Shown in pieces: positions 1 to 6,995 of a stretch of DNA of 15,875 bases. Below the pieces are notes generated by a model, which did no database searches, had not been told where the DNA came from, and saw only the letters and a program-made list of their open reading frames with translations. Made by a program: the position numbers and the translations under genes. This DNA is from JAUNBG01 sp964442735 (GTDB lineage: Bacteria > Planctomycetota > Planctomycetia > Pirellulales > Thermoguttaceae). Position 1 is the first letter of the stretch. Every line of letters begins with the position of its first letter. The DNA lies in the NCBI GenBank assembly GCA_964442735.1, contig CAYUAP010000111.1:1-15875 (forward strand), read 5' to 3'.

Positions 1-52
1 TCAGTGTTTATCCGTGATATCCGTGGTTCCAAAATCGTTCGTGAATGGTTAC
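1..52 (+). repeat. Family 1 repeat, right arm only (cut by window edge)
   Basis: The first 52 bases match the right end of the dispersed family 1 repeat: phrases ATCCGTGATATCCGTGGTTC and ATCGTTCGTGAATGGTTAC ending at the terminal GGTTAC. The rest of the copy would lie to the left of the window. It is in the same orientation as the copies at 2730-3402 and 15023-15326. Confidence 0.85.
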
Positions 53-292
53 GAAAATGGAAGAGATTCCAATAAAAGGATCCTTCTCCTCCCCATAATA
101 CAGATACAATCCAGTTTTCCGCCATGTTCGACAGAAAAAATTTACCGTTCCCTCCGCTTTTACCAGAAAAAAAGGAGAATTCAAAACATACGAAGGATTA
201 TCATAAAAGGAATCATAAAAAGAATAACGAAAATCACAGACTTCTGTAAAGACAAAGACATAACTCTTGTCCGATAGTCGGGCAATGAACAT
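8..292 (-). CDS. Doubtful small hypothetical ORF running into a repeat
   Basis: This is an open frame of about 94 codons starting at ATG 292, with a possible ribosome binding site AAAGGA eight bases upstream on the minus strand. The protein would be rich in Tyr and Phe, and its last 14 or so residues are read from the family 1 repeat at 1-52. I recognise no family. The aromatic-rich, low-complexity middle (YSFYDSFYD) looks like chance reading of AT-rich DNA. The only support is the plausible binding site; a spurious ORF is at least as likely. Confidence 0.2.
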   Translation of the reverse strand: MFIARLSDKSYVFVFTEVCDFRYSFYDSFYDNPSYVLNSPFFLVKAEGTVNFFCRTWRKTGLYLYYGEEKDPFIGISSIFVTIHERFWNHGYHG

Positions 293-320
293 CTTCACAA
301 TCCTTTAATAATCACAACGT

Positions 321-455
321 ATACTGTACAACGTTATAAATTCGGCATTTCCCGGGAGCGCGGACGCCATGCCTGACGGCAGGCAGGTCTCGTCCGCATA
401 CTCCAAAACAGGCGTCTCGCCTGTTTTGAAAAAAGATTTTTATAACAACCTTGAG
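321..455 (+). repeat. Family 2 hairpin repeat, copy 1
   Basis: This roughly 135-bp unit begins ATACTGTA and ends CCTTGAG. It is nearly identical to 1444-1579, so the two copies flank the SPFH gene as direct repeats. It contains two hairpins: TGCCTG/CAGGCA around 370-385, and a perfect 10-bp stem AAAACAGGCG / CGCCTGTTTT with a 3-base loop at 405-427. It lies just after the stop codon of the SPFH gene at 469 on the minus strand. Confidence 0.85.
405..427 (-). terminator. Possible bidirectional terminator hairpin within family 2 repeat
   Basis: A perfect 10-bp inverted repeat AAAACAGGCG-TCT-CGCCTGTTTT has A/T tracts at both sides, so either strand reads as a GC-containing stem ending in TTTT. 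It sits about 42 bases past the SPFH stop on the minus strand, where a terminator would be expected. It belongs to a mobile repeat, so termination is inferred from shape only. Confidence 0.45.
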
Positions 456-468
456 TCCATATCAGTTG

Positions 469-1416
469 CTATTTTTCTTTTGCTACTTCGACAACAGATG
501 CGGCTAGTCCGGCAATTGCTTGAATCTGACTCGGAATGATTAATTTTGTCGCCTGACCGTCTGCGGCTTTAGCAAACGCTTCCAAACTCTTTATCGTAAT
601 AACTTGTTGGGAAGGATTGGCAGCGTTCAACAGTTTGATACCTTCGGCCTGTGCCTGCTGAATCAGAAGAATGGCCTTGGCCTCTCCTTCCGCCTCGCGA
701 ATCTGTTTTTCCCGAACGGCTTCAGCGCGTAAAATCAAGGATTCTTTTTCCGCTTCCGCCTTGAGAATTTGTGCCTGTTTTTCACCTTCTGCTACAAGAA
801 TATCACTTTTTTTCCGCCCTTCTGCCTGAAGAATGGATTCTCGACGTTCCCGTTCCGCTTTCATCTGCTTCTCCATTGCTTCGAGAATTCCCTGTGGTGG
901 TTCGATATTCTTTAATTCCACACGATTGACTTTAATTCCCCATTTATCAGACGCTGTATCCAAAATTGTGGTGATTTTCGAGTTGATGGAATCGCGCGAG
1001 GTTAAGGTCGCATCGAGTTCCATTTCTCCGATTATGTTACGAATGGTTGTTGCCGTTAGATTTTCGATTGCCGCCATTGGATTCTCGACACCATAGGTAT
1101 ATAACTTTGCGTCTGTTACCTGATAAAACACCACGGTATCGATCATAATGGTAACATTATCCTTGGTGATTACCGATTGTGGATCAAAATCAATAACATT
1201 TTCCTTAATGGAAACTCTTTTAGAGACTTTATCAATGAATGGAAGCAGAAGGTGAAGTCCGGTATCCCAAGAGGCACAATAGGTCCCAAGTCTTTCAACG
1301 ACATAGACTTTCGCCTGGGGAACAATACGTAAACACGTAACCAAAACAAACAAAATAAATAGAACGACCGCCAGAAAAATGAACATGGCCAGCGAAGACA
1401 CCGCAAAAATAATCAT
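469..1416 (-). CDS. SPFH/stomatin-type membrane protein (QmcA-like)
   Basis: A 315-residue protein of the SPFH (stomatin/prohibitin/flotillin/HflK-C) family, which forms membrane-bound oligomers organising microdomains and often modulates membrane proteases. Residues 2-28 form one N-terminal transmembrane helix. The SPFH domain follows from about residue 32 (VYVVERLGTY) through a stomatin-like stretch with LTATTIRNIIGEMELD and VNRVELKNIEPP. Residues about 180-265 are an Ala/Glu/Lys/Arg-rich coiled coil (AEGEKQAQILKAEAEKE). Length and order match bacterial stomatin/QmcA proteins. ATG at 1416 has AGGAG eight bases upstream. It lies downstream of an nfeD-type gene on the same strand, the usual pairing for this family; a family 2 repeat sits in the 215-base gap. 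The family is certain; exact orthology to qmcA is not. Confidence 0.93.
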   Translation of the reverse strand: MIIFAVSSLAMFIFLAVVLFILFVLVTCLRIVPQAKVYVVERLGTYCASWDTGLHLLLPFIDKVSKRVSIKENVIDFDPQSVITKDNVTIMIDTVVFYQVTDAKLYTYGVENPMAAIENLTATTIRNIIGEMELDATLTSRDSINSKITTILDTASDKWGIKVNRVELKNIEPPQGILEAMEKQMKAERERRESILQAEGRKKSDILVAEGEKQAQILKAEAEKESLILRAEAVREKQIREAEGEAKAILLIQQAQAEGIKLLNAANPSQQVITIKSLEAFAKAADGQATKLIIPSQIQAIAGLAASVVEVAKEK

Positions 1417-1443
1417 AATAGATTCTCCTCAACATGTAAATAT

Positions 1444-1579
1444 ATACTGTATGACATTATAAATTCGGCATTTCCTGGGAGCGCGGACGCCATGCCTGAC
1501 GGCAGGCAGGTCTCGTCCGCATCCTCCAAAACAGGTGTCTCGCCTGTTTTGAAAAATAGACTTTTATAACGACCTTGAG
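1444..1579 (+). repeat. Family 2 hairpin repeat, copy 2
   Basis: This copy nearly matches 321-455 and has the same orientation. Its hairpin is AAAACAGGTG-TCT-CGCCTGTTTT at 1528-1550, with one G-T position in place of the perfect pair. It occupies the gap between the nfeD-type stop (1632) and the SPFH start (1416), so transcripts reading from nfeD into the SPFH gene would pass through it. Confidence 0.85.
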
Positions 1580-1631
1580 TATAGAAATAGGTACAACAAT
1601 AACAATGAATTCTTCAACTCAAAATAGGGGG

Positions 1632-2060
1632 TTATTTACGAGACACGTAAATAGTTACCCCCACAATTTTATTGACAACAATAATCGTATCAGGCTGAAT
1701 AATGGAACCGTCAAGGGATTGGGCCTGCCAATCAAGACCATTGACTTTAGCTCGTCCGGTCGATTGAATGTTATCGATAGTCGTTAAAACAATACCTTCC
1801 ATACCGATAATACGATCGGAATTAGTGGGTTCCTTTACCGGTTTGACCTTTTTGACCATCGAACGAAACAGAACAAAAAATATAATGGATACGATAGTAA
1901 AGGAGTAACATTGAGGTAAAAAATCAAAATCGGCCATTGCCAAAGCAAAAGCGACCAAACCACCAAAAACAAACCAGATGGAGACCAGAGCTGCCGTACT
2001 GGCTTCCACCAGAATAAAGAGGACCGTCAAAATGGCCCAAAACATCATGTCCATTTCCAT
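1632..2060 (-). CDS. NfeD-like membrane protein
   Basis: A 142-residue short NfeD-family protein. Residues about 5-67 form closely spaced hydrophobic helices (FWAILTVLFILVEA, SIWFVFGGLVAFALA, FTIVSIIFFVLF). They are followed by a basic linker (MVKKVKPVK) and a C-terminal OB-fold-like NfeD domain from about residue 80, with GMEGIVLTTIDNIQSTGRAKVNG and a terminal VVNKIVGVTIYV strand. Such proteins partner SPFH/stomatin proteins in membrane microdomains; here the SPFH gene is next on the same strand. The frame is open back to 2105, but ATG at 2060 is preferred because AAGGAG lies seven bases upstream and the protein then begins right before the first helix. No protease domain is present, as expected of the short NfeD class. 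Confidence 0.88.
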   Translation of the reverse strand: MEMDMMFWAILTVLFILVEASTAALVSIWFVFGGLVAFALAMADFDFLPQCYSFTIVSIIFFVLFRSMVKKVKPVKEPTNSDRIIGMEGIVLTTIDNIQSTGRAKVNGLDWQAQSLDGSIIQPDTIIVVNKIVGVTIYVSRK

Positions 2061-2370
2061 TGTATTCTCCTTCCGTTCGATGGATGTGAAAATAAATCGC
2101 GTCATTCGAAAATTGCATGTTTGTTATTTAAGAATTACCTGTCCCTATCAATAAAATGCAATTTGTGTTCCCTATTTACTTAAATGGTATTTTTTAAACC
2201 TGTTTTTAGAAAAAGTAACATCTTCCATTTCCATATTTTAGTGTAAAAAATGGAAAATACCGCTTTTCCAAAAGACCTTCAGAACAACACTCTATTAATT
2301 GTAATCGGAAATTGTATAAAAAGCAACTGTAAAATACTTTTTATCTGTTTTTTTCTGAAAATAAATTTAT
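2061..2370. other. AT-rich leader region upstream of the nfeD-like gene
   Basis: I see no convincing gene. Besides the nfeD ribosome binding site it holds an 8-bp inverted repeat, TTCCATTT at 2223-2230 and AAATGGAA at 2248-2255, separated by 17 bases. This could be a regulator site for the nfeD/SPFH pair. I could not pick a clear minus-strand promoter. Confidence 0.4.
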
Positions 2371-2490
2371 CACGTTATAATGTCACATTATTGTATAATG
2401 TCATTTAATATTGCGTGATGTCAAGCAATGTTGCGTGATATCAAGCAATATCGCGTGATATCGGGTAATATCGCGTAATGATAAAAAATC
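2371..2490. repeat. Array of degenerate 20-bp palindromic iterons
   Basis: Five to six direct repeats with a 20-base period start at about 2371, 2391, 2411, 2431, 2451 and 2471. The best units read TTGCGTGATATCAAGCAATA and TCGCGTGATATCGGGTAATA; the outer units are more diverged. Each core unit is itself nearly palindromic about its centre: TTG-CG-TGATATCA-AG-CAA. Equal spacing of close to two helical turns would place a dimeric DNA-binding protein on the same face at each unit. The array lies about 310 bases upstream of the nfeD-type start. Operator cluster or replication-type iterons are both possible. Confidence 0.7.
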
Positions 2491-2616
2491 AAATTATAAA
2501 TTTTGCCTCCCATTCATGGACTGTGGTAAAAATCGGAATGATACCGTCACAAAACAAAGCCAAAAAAGGGTCTATTTCATAAAAAAGGTGGTTAAACTTT
2601 ACATTTTTGGAAGAGG

Positions 2617-2660
2617 AAAAACAGGCGAAACGCCTGTTTTGCGGAGATACGGACGCACCA
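2617..2660 (-). repeat. Fragment of family 2 repeat with perfect hairpin
   Basis: A perfect 10-bp stem AAAACAGGCG (2618-2627) / CGCCTGTTTT (2631-2640) with a 3-base loop is followed by GCGGAGATACGGACG. This matches, in reverse orientation, the hairpin and the CGTCCGCAT-CTCC stretch of the family 2 repeats. The remainder of the unit is missing or too diverged to follow. Confidence 0.6.
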
Positions 2661-2729
2661 TTCATATTCCAGTCCGGTCTGTCCAAAAAACAGGTTTTTC
2701 ATACCAGCCTGTGTACAGTTACAAATTGT

Positions 2730-2936
2730 GTAACCGTTCACGGATATAAAGTGAAATCGCGGACAACACTGATTTTCATGGATAGTTTTTTGGCAAACAA
2801 ACTTTTTTATAATAAAATTATTTATTATTATAGATAAAAATGTTTCGTTTGTTATTGTAAAATATTGTTTTTTACGACAGACTATCTGTGGTTATCCGTG
2901 ATATCCGTGGTTCAAAAATCGTTCGTGAATGGTTAC
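2730..2936 (+). repeat. Family 1 MITE-like repeat, tandem copy B1
   Basis: A 207-bp unit with inverted ends GTAACCGTTCACG and CGTGAATGGTTAC (one mismatch). Inside are an 8-bp stem TATAATAA (2808-2815) / TTATTATA (2825-2832) and an A/T-rich palindrome around TGTAAAATATTG. It carries no gene of its own; a 60-codon frame crossing from each copy into the next is a by-product of the repetition. Confidence 0.9.
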
Positions 2937-2962
2937 TATTTTTTAATAACATTCTATTTTTT

Positions 2963-3169
2963 GTAACCGTTCACGGATATAAAGTGAAATCGCGGACAAC
3001 ACTGATTTTCATGGATAGTTTTTTGGCAAACAAACTTTTTTATAATAAAATTATTTATTATTATAGATAAAAATGTTTCGTTTGTTATTGTAAAATATTG
3101 TTTTTTACGACAGACTATCTGTGGTTATCCGTGATATCCGTGGTTCAAAAATCGTTCGTGAATGGTTAC
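2963..3169 (+). repeat. Family 1 MITE-like repeat, tandem copy B2
   Basis: By direct reading this is identical to B1 over its whole 207 bp. It is separated from B1 by a 26-base AT-rich spacer (2937-2962), giving a 233-bp period. Identity of element and spacer indicates a recent tandem duplication. Confidence 0.9.
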
Positions 3170-3195
3170 TATTTTTTAATAACATTCTATTTTTT

Positions 3196-3402
3196 GTAAC
3201 CGTTCACGGATATAAAGTGAAATCGTGGACAACACTGATTTTCATGGATAGTTTTTTGGCAAACAAACTTTTTTATGATAAAATTATTTATTATCATAGA
3301 TAAAAATGTATCGTTTGTTATTGTAAAATATTGTTTTTTACAACAGACTATCTGTGGTTATCCGTGATATCCGTGGTTCAAAAATCGTTCGTGAATGGTT
3401 AC
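3196..3402 (+). repeat. Family 1 MITE-like repeat, tandem copy B3
   Basis: This third tandem copy differs from B1/B2 at about five positions. Two of these are complementary changes in the same stem: TATGATAA (3274-3281) pairs with TTATCATA (3291-3298), where B1/B2 have TATAATAA with TTATTATA. It ends 16 bases before the stop codon of the GH123-like gene, and its trailing spacer continues into that gene's last codons. Confidence 0.9.
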
Positions 3403-3418
3403 TATTTTTTAATAACAT

Positions 3419-5386
3419 CTATTTTTTAATAAAATGTCGAATGGTTTTCGTTTGTTTGTCCCCTTTTGTGGCGACGATTTCGACATCAAAGGCCCCCATT
3501 TTACCATAGGTGGAATGACGAAACGTTCCGTTTTCCTCAACAGAAACATCCACTTTATTAATGGTAACCTTTGCCCCCGGTGTTGTCAGACCGTAGAGTT
3601 CGATAAAAGAAGGTCCTTCATAAATAGTACTGTTATCCTTCGGGAAGGTTTGAACGATCAGACGTGGTTCCGATGAAATAGCTTCAATTGCCTCGACCAG
3701 TTCGTTGCGTGCCTCCGCTATTTTTGTAGCGTTCATCTCTGTATGGGTAATATCGGGAACGACACGACGCCCGATTTCCATAGCCCTACGGTCCGGATCA
3801 AGCCACCAAAGTCGGCCGGAAAACTGCGTTTTGACCTGTGTTGTTAAATTTTCCAGAAGTGTCATATATTCGAAGTCTTCAATACTTTCCCGTTCAATTT
3901 CCCAACGAATGGAATCAAGGGGTCCATTTGTACCGGGATAGATCGTATGGGTATCGCCCGGACCGTATTGAAGAGTCGGAGGACCAAACGGGTCATCAAT
4001 CCAAAAGTTCAGACCCCAATGCAGATACCCTTTGAGTTTTTCTGTATAATTAATCCAGTGGAGTACACGAATCCGTGATGCGGGCAGGTCCATAAACCTG
4101 TTCGGATAATGAATACCAATGGGATGACAGCAGATGTAATACCAGAATTCACCGTTCGAACGTCTTGCTTCGAAGGCATCACGCCAGCGATCAAAATGTG
4201 TCAATTTGGGAACCCATACTTCCAATTCTTCACAAAAATCGATGGATTCAATTGCGTCAATCCGTTTGAGTTTCGGGGCGACTTTATGCAGTTGAGACGA
4301 CGCAACTCGCCACGATATTATATCTTCTCCATAGGGCTCGTCGGCCACATGAATCATGGACTTGTCAATACGTTTAGTTTTTTCAAGATAATTTTGAAGT
4401 TCCTGAAATACAGGTTTCATCCACTCTTTTGCTGGTAGGGAAACGATTTTCCCCTCTTTTTCATCGTAGATATCCAGATTCCGGATATTAATTTGATGCG
4501 TGTTTCGATCCACTCCACCGATATGTGTTAATTCAACCCGATCCAGAACACCATTCTTTTCTGCCATTGTCATTAAACGTTCGATATGAGACCAATCGAT
4601 CTGCCAGGTTCCGTCCGTCATCCTTTTGGCTGTAACTGGCCCTTTAGCTGATGGAACCCAATTGATCATTAACACATTCTGACGATGTTCCTTCATATTC
4701 CGCAGATAGGCGTCAATCAAACGCCAATGTTCTTCCGACCATACTTTTACCTTGTGCTGTGCTGCTATTTTATCAGGAAACCACCAGTTTGTAACCATTA
4801 GGTTTCGCTTTTCCGGGAGAGTAAAGGGAAAAACCTTGACTTGAAGTGGAATTTCAACTTTCATTGTTTTTGAGGTTAATGTAATTATGCCCTGATACAA
4901 GCCCGGATCTGTCCCCTTGGGAACAAAAACAGTAATCCACAACCCTTGCGCTTCCTTTTGGACCAGGGAAACGGTTGTTTTCTCCCAAAGAATATCGGGA
5001 ATTTCACAAGGCGCTTTACGAATAACTATTGTATCCGCATTCGGTGTATTTTTTTTGATTGGTATCATGCCAATCGAACGCAATCGGATATTCTCGACGG
5101 CTATTTGATTTTTACCGTCTTTTTGGATTAATGGCGATAGACTCCAGGTAATATCCTTTATATCCTGTTCAGAACGAATCCCAATTTGACCGGATTCATA
5201 TTCATTTCCAGCGGCGGACAGTACAACAGCTCCTGATGTTTTTGGCATACTGTCCTTAAATATCTTTTCATGGATATCGACCGGCCAGAATTGCAATGTA
5301 TCGGCTCCAAAAATCGAACCTGTTTCCAATAATGCCAGAACCATCATGAAAAACAGTCCAAAACAATATCGAAGATCTATTTTCAT
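3419..5386 (-). CDS. Secreted GH123/DUF4091-like glycoside hydrolase
   Basis: A 655-residue exported protein. Residues 1-28 look like a signal peptide (LFFMMVLALLETGSIFGA). Residues about 30-190 form a beta-rich N-terminal domain. Residues about 195-515 match the DUF4091/GH123 catalytic type: HVADEP at 346-351, HWINYTEKLKGYLHWGLNFW near 443-462, YGPGDTHTIYPG near 474-485, and IRWEIERESIEDFEYM near 493-508. Known GH123 enzymes are N-acetyl-beta-galactosaminidases using an adjacent Asp-Glu pair; D349-E350 fits. Residues about 577-655 form an Ig-like C-terminal domain (YGLTTPGAKVTINKVDV). ATG at 5386 has AGGAG six bases upstream. It is downstream of the DUF1559 gene but beyond a terminator, so probably transcribed alone. 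Substrate is unproven. Its stop abuts the repeat array. Confidence 0.85.
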   Translation of the reverse strand: MKIDLRYCFGLFFMMVLALLETGSIFGADTLQFWPVDIHEKIFKDSMPKTSGAVVLSAAGNEYESGQIGIRSEQDIKDITWSLSPLIQKDGKNQIAVENIRLRSIGMIPIKKNTPNADTIVIRKAPCEIPDILWEKTTVSLVQKEAQGLWITVFVPKGTDPGLYQGIITLTSKTMKVEIPLQVKVFPFTLPEKRNLMVTNWWFPDKIAAQHKVKVWSEEHWRLIDAYLRNMKEHRQNVLMINWVPSAKGPVTAKRMTDGTWQIDWSHIERLMTMAEKNGVLDRVELTHIGGVDRNTHQINIRNLDIYDEKEGKIVSLPAKEWMKPVFQELQNYLEKTKRIDKSMIHVADEPYGEDIISWRVASSQLHKVAPKLKRIDAIESIDFCEELEVWVPKLTHFDRWRDAFEARRSNGEFWYYICCHPIGIHYPNRFMDLPASRIRVLHWINYTEKLKGYLHWGLNFWIDDPFGPPTLQYGPGDTHTIYPGTNGPLDSIRWEIERESIEDFEYMTLLENLTTQVKTQFSGRLWWLDPDRRAMEIGRRVVPDITHTEMNATKIAEARNELVEAIEAISSEPRLIVQTFPKDNSTIYEGPSFIELYGLTTPGAKVTINKVDVSVEENGTFRHSTYGKMGAFDVEIVATKGDKQTKTIRHFIKK

Positions 5387-5560
5387 ATAAAACTCCTTTA
5401 CTTCCTATTTAATTTGACATGCCTTTAAGAAATGATTTATCATTATAAACAGGACACAGGAAGAAAACAAGAGGATATTTTATCACCAAATGTTTTTCTT
5501 GAGAATAATTTAAAACAAAATTAGATCACTGTCGAGCAGAAGACACAACATAAAATTGTC

Positions 5561-5602
5561 GTAAATAAAAGCAAGTGTAAATAAAAGCAAGTGTAAATAA
5601 AA
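5561..5602. repeat. Short 16-bp tandem repeat next to terminator
   Basis: GTAAATAAAAGCAAGT occurs at 5561-5576 and 5577-5592, then partly at 5593-5602. It merges with the T-tract side of the terminator at 5603-5627, so slippage in AT-rich DNA is the simple explanation. Confidence 0.7.
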
Positions 5603-5627
5603 AGACACCTTCCTTCGGAAGGTGTCT
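5596..5627 (-). terminator. Intrinsic terminator of the DUF1559 gene
   Basis: A perfect 11-bp stem AGACACCTTCC / GGAAGGTGTCT with a 3-base loop lies at 5603-5627. On the minus strand it is followed by TTTTTATTTA, the classic form of a Rho-independent terminator. It lies 94 bases beyond the TAA of the DUF1559 gene and 34 bases beyond the in-frame TAG at 5661-5663. It separates this gene from the GH123-like gene. Confidence 0.88.
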
Positions 5628-5720
5628 GATATTACAAATACAGGGACCGATCATTAAAGCCTAATCTTCCAGATCGGCTGCCGTATAGACTTTATTATGA
5701 ATTTCAAGACATTTTGATCG

Positions 5721-6848
5721 TTAATCCCAAGGCGCCATTGTCGCAATGTAGACCAGATTTGAAATTTCTTCATGGACAACGCGAACAGAACCATCTACCA
5801 TTGCCATAACAACAGTCCCCGGATGTGCAGACGATGGACGCGCCGTAAACCATGCCCGATTCAAACCATCTGTAATTTCAAGTCCACATTTATTAACAGC
5901 AACGGGATAAACATTATTGTCCGATGGATATTTCGAACTTCCCGTTGTAGGGTAAGAACCTGATGATAAATAGGGGGCAAGACCCGCCAAATAACTGCAA
6001 GTCTTGGTCGAAAAATTCCAACCGGTCTCTTTATAATCCAAGGGCCAATTAAAGCAGACAACTTCTTCCCGATACGCCCACAGTAAATTAAACTGTAAAT
6101 TTTCGGAAACAATTGCCGTGTTACTCGTTCCGTCCTTTACATCGTCAAGAGATATATTAATACCATAATCATCGAATTTACCATCAATGAACATTCCATT
6201 ATATTTTTCATATTCACCGACAATAGAGGTCGTATTGCCTTTAATATTAGAGGAACTGCCCGGTTTGTAATTGGGATCTTGTGTTTGATCATATCCTCGT
6301 CGCACACCCCAACCCAAATCGTTATAACCACCGTTGGCCACGTAACTAACCTGACTCATCGGCCGCTCTTTTGTTCCATTACGAAACGTCGTAAACCCTT
6401 GAGTACCCGCAGAAGGACACCAATAAAATGGAAGGATTGCCTCATTTGGTTTTCGAATATTTTCCGGAACCGTATTATCGTCGGCCCAAACCAAATTATC
6501 CCAAAGAGGAACGGCGTCAATATAGGGGAATATGGCAACCTGCCAGGCACCATAGGTCAGTCTCTTCTCCTTCGTACCTGGTTTAGCATTTACAATAGGT
6601 CCTTGATCCGTTTTATTGTCTTTTTCAATGCGTATAAGATTTCGCCATTTAGGAAATTTATGATTCGCTTCGTTGTATTGAAGGAGGGCAAGCGCAATGT
6701 TCTTTTGATTATTAATACACGAAGAACGTCGGGCAGCCTCGCGAGCATTCTGAACTGCTGGAAGTAGCATCCCTGCCAACATTCCAATAATCGAAATAAC
6801 AACGAGTAATTCTATTAAGGTAAAACCATTTTTAATATTTCTCAACAT
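5721..6848 (-). CDS. DUF1559 family protein with prepilin-type N-terminus
   Basis: A 375-residue protein of the DUF1559 (SBP_bac_10-like) family, abundant in Planctomycetota. Its N-terminus MLRNIKNGFTLIELLVVISI is a type IV prepilin signal: cleavage after G8, methylated F9, and conserved Glu at mature position 5 (E13). The pilin-like helix is followed by LLPAVQNAREAARRSSCINNQKN, typical of the family, and near the C-terminus by the H-X9-DGSVR motif (HPGTVVMAMVDGSVRVV). Such proteins are exported by type II secretion or pilus-like machinery; their cargo role is unknown. ATG at 6848 is chosen because GAGAGGA lies about 10 bases upstream and the prepilin charge pattern starts there; ATGs at 6857 and 6875 are in frame. 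The gene ends at TAA 5721, yet the frame stays open for 19 sense codons ending at TAG 5661. Confidence 0.9.
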   Translation of the reverse strand: MLRNIKNGFTLIELLVVISIIGMLAGMLLPAVQNAREAARRSSCINNQKNIALALLQYNEANHKFPKWRNLIRIEKDNKTDQGPIVNAKPGTKEKRLTYGAWQVAIFPYIDAVPLWDNLVWADDNTVPENIRKPNEAILPFYWCPSAGTQGFTTFRNGTKERPMSQVSYVANGGYNDLGWGVRRGYDQTQDPNYKPGSSSNIKGNTTSIVGEYEKYNGMFIDGKFDDYGINISLDDVKDGTSNTAIVSENLQFNLLWAYREEVVCFNWPLDYKETGWNFSTKTCSYLAGLAPYLSSGSYPTTGSSKYPSDNNVYPVAVNKCGLEITDGLNRAWFTARPSSAHPGTVVMAMVDGSVRVVHEEISNLVYIATMAPWD

Positions 6849-6925
6849 TTTCCACATTTCCTCTCTTAATAACATACGCTATGAAAATAACAGTAATAAA
6901 TACACTTCGTATGCAATTAAAACTT

Positions 6926-6995
6926 AATAGTATTTTGTATGATAAAAAATACCTTTTGAGATTTATAACACCAATAAATCTCATACAATACTATT
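6926..6995. promoter_or_regulatory. Nested inverted repeat upstream of the DUF1559 gene
   Basis: The inner arms GAGATTTAT (6958-6966) and ATAAATCTC (6974-6982) pair perfectly across a 7-base loop. The outer arms AATAGTATTTTGTAT (6926-6940) and ATACAATACTATT (6983-6995) also pair, with one bulge and a 17-base one-sided insertion. On the minus strand this is about 78 bases before the DUF1559 start, so it could be a 5' leader structure or an operator. Confidence 0.5.

Noticed and set aside
2061..2105. Longer start for the NfeD-like protein at 2105
   Set aside because: The added residues are charged and unlike the family, whereas ATG 2060 has AAGGAG at ideal distance.
2371..2490. Calling the iterons a replication origin
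   Set aside because: No DnaA box cluster, replication initiator gene or partition gene is visible; iteron-like spacing alone is not enough.
2489..2837. Overlapping 65-77 codon frames on both strands
   Set aside because: They cross the family 2 fragment and the beginning of repeat B1, lack good ribosome binding sites, and resemble no protein.
2888..3303. Identical 60-codon frames in the tandem copies (MVIRDIRGSK...)
   Set aside because: They run across repeat and spacer, have no ribosome binding site, and exist only because the unit is repeated; a single change in the spacer would end them.
2730..3402. Reading the repeat-spacer pattern as a CRISPR array
   Set aside because: The repeated unit is 207 bp and the 26-base spacers are identical to each other and to the adjacent gene end; CRISPR has short repeats and unique spacers, and no cas gene is near.
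6279..6767. A 162-codon plus-strand frame
   Set aside because: It lies wholly antisense to the DUF1559 gene, whose motifs are clear, and its composition is that of a shadow frame.
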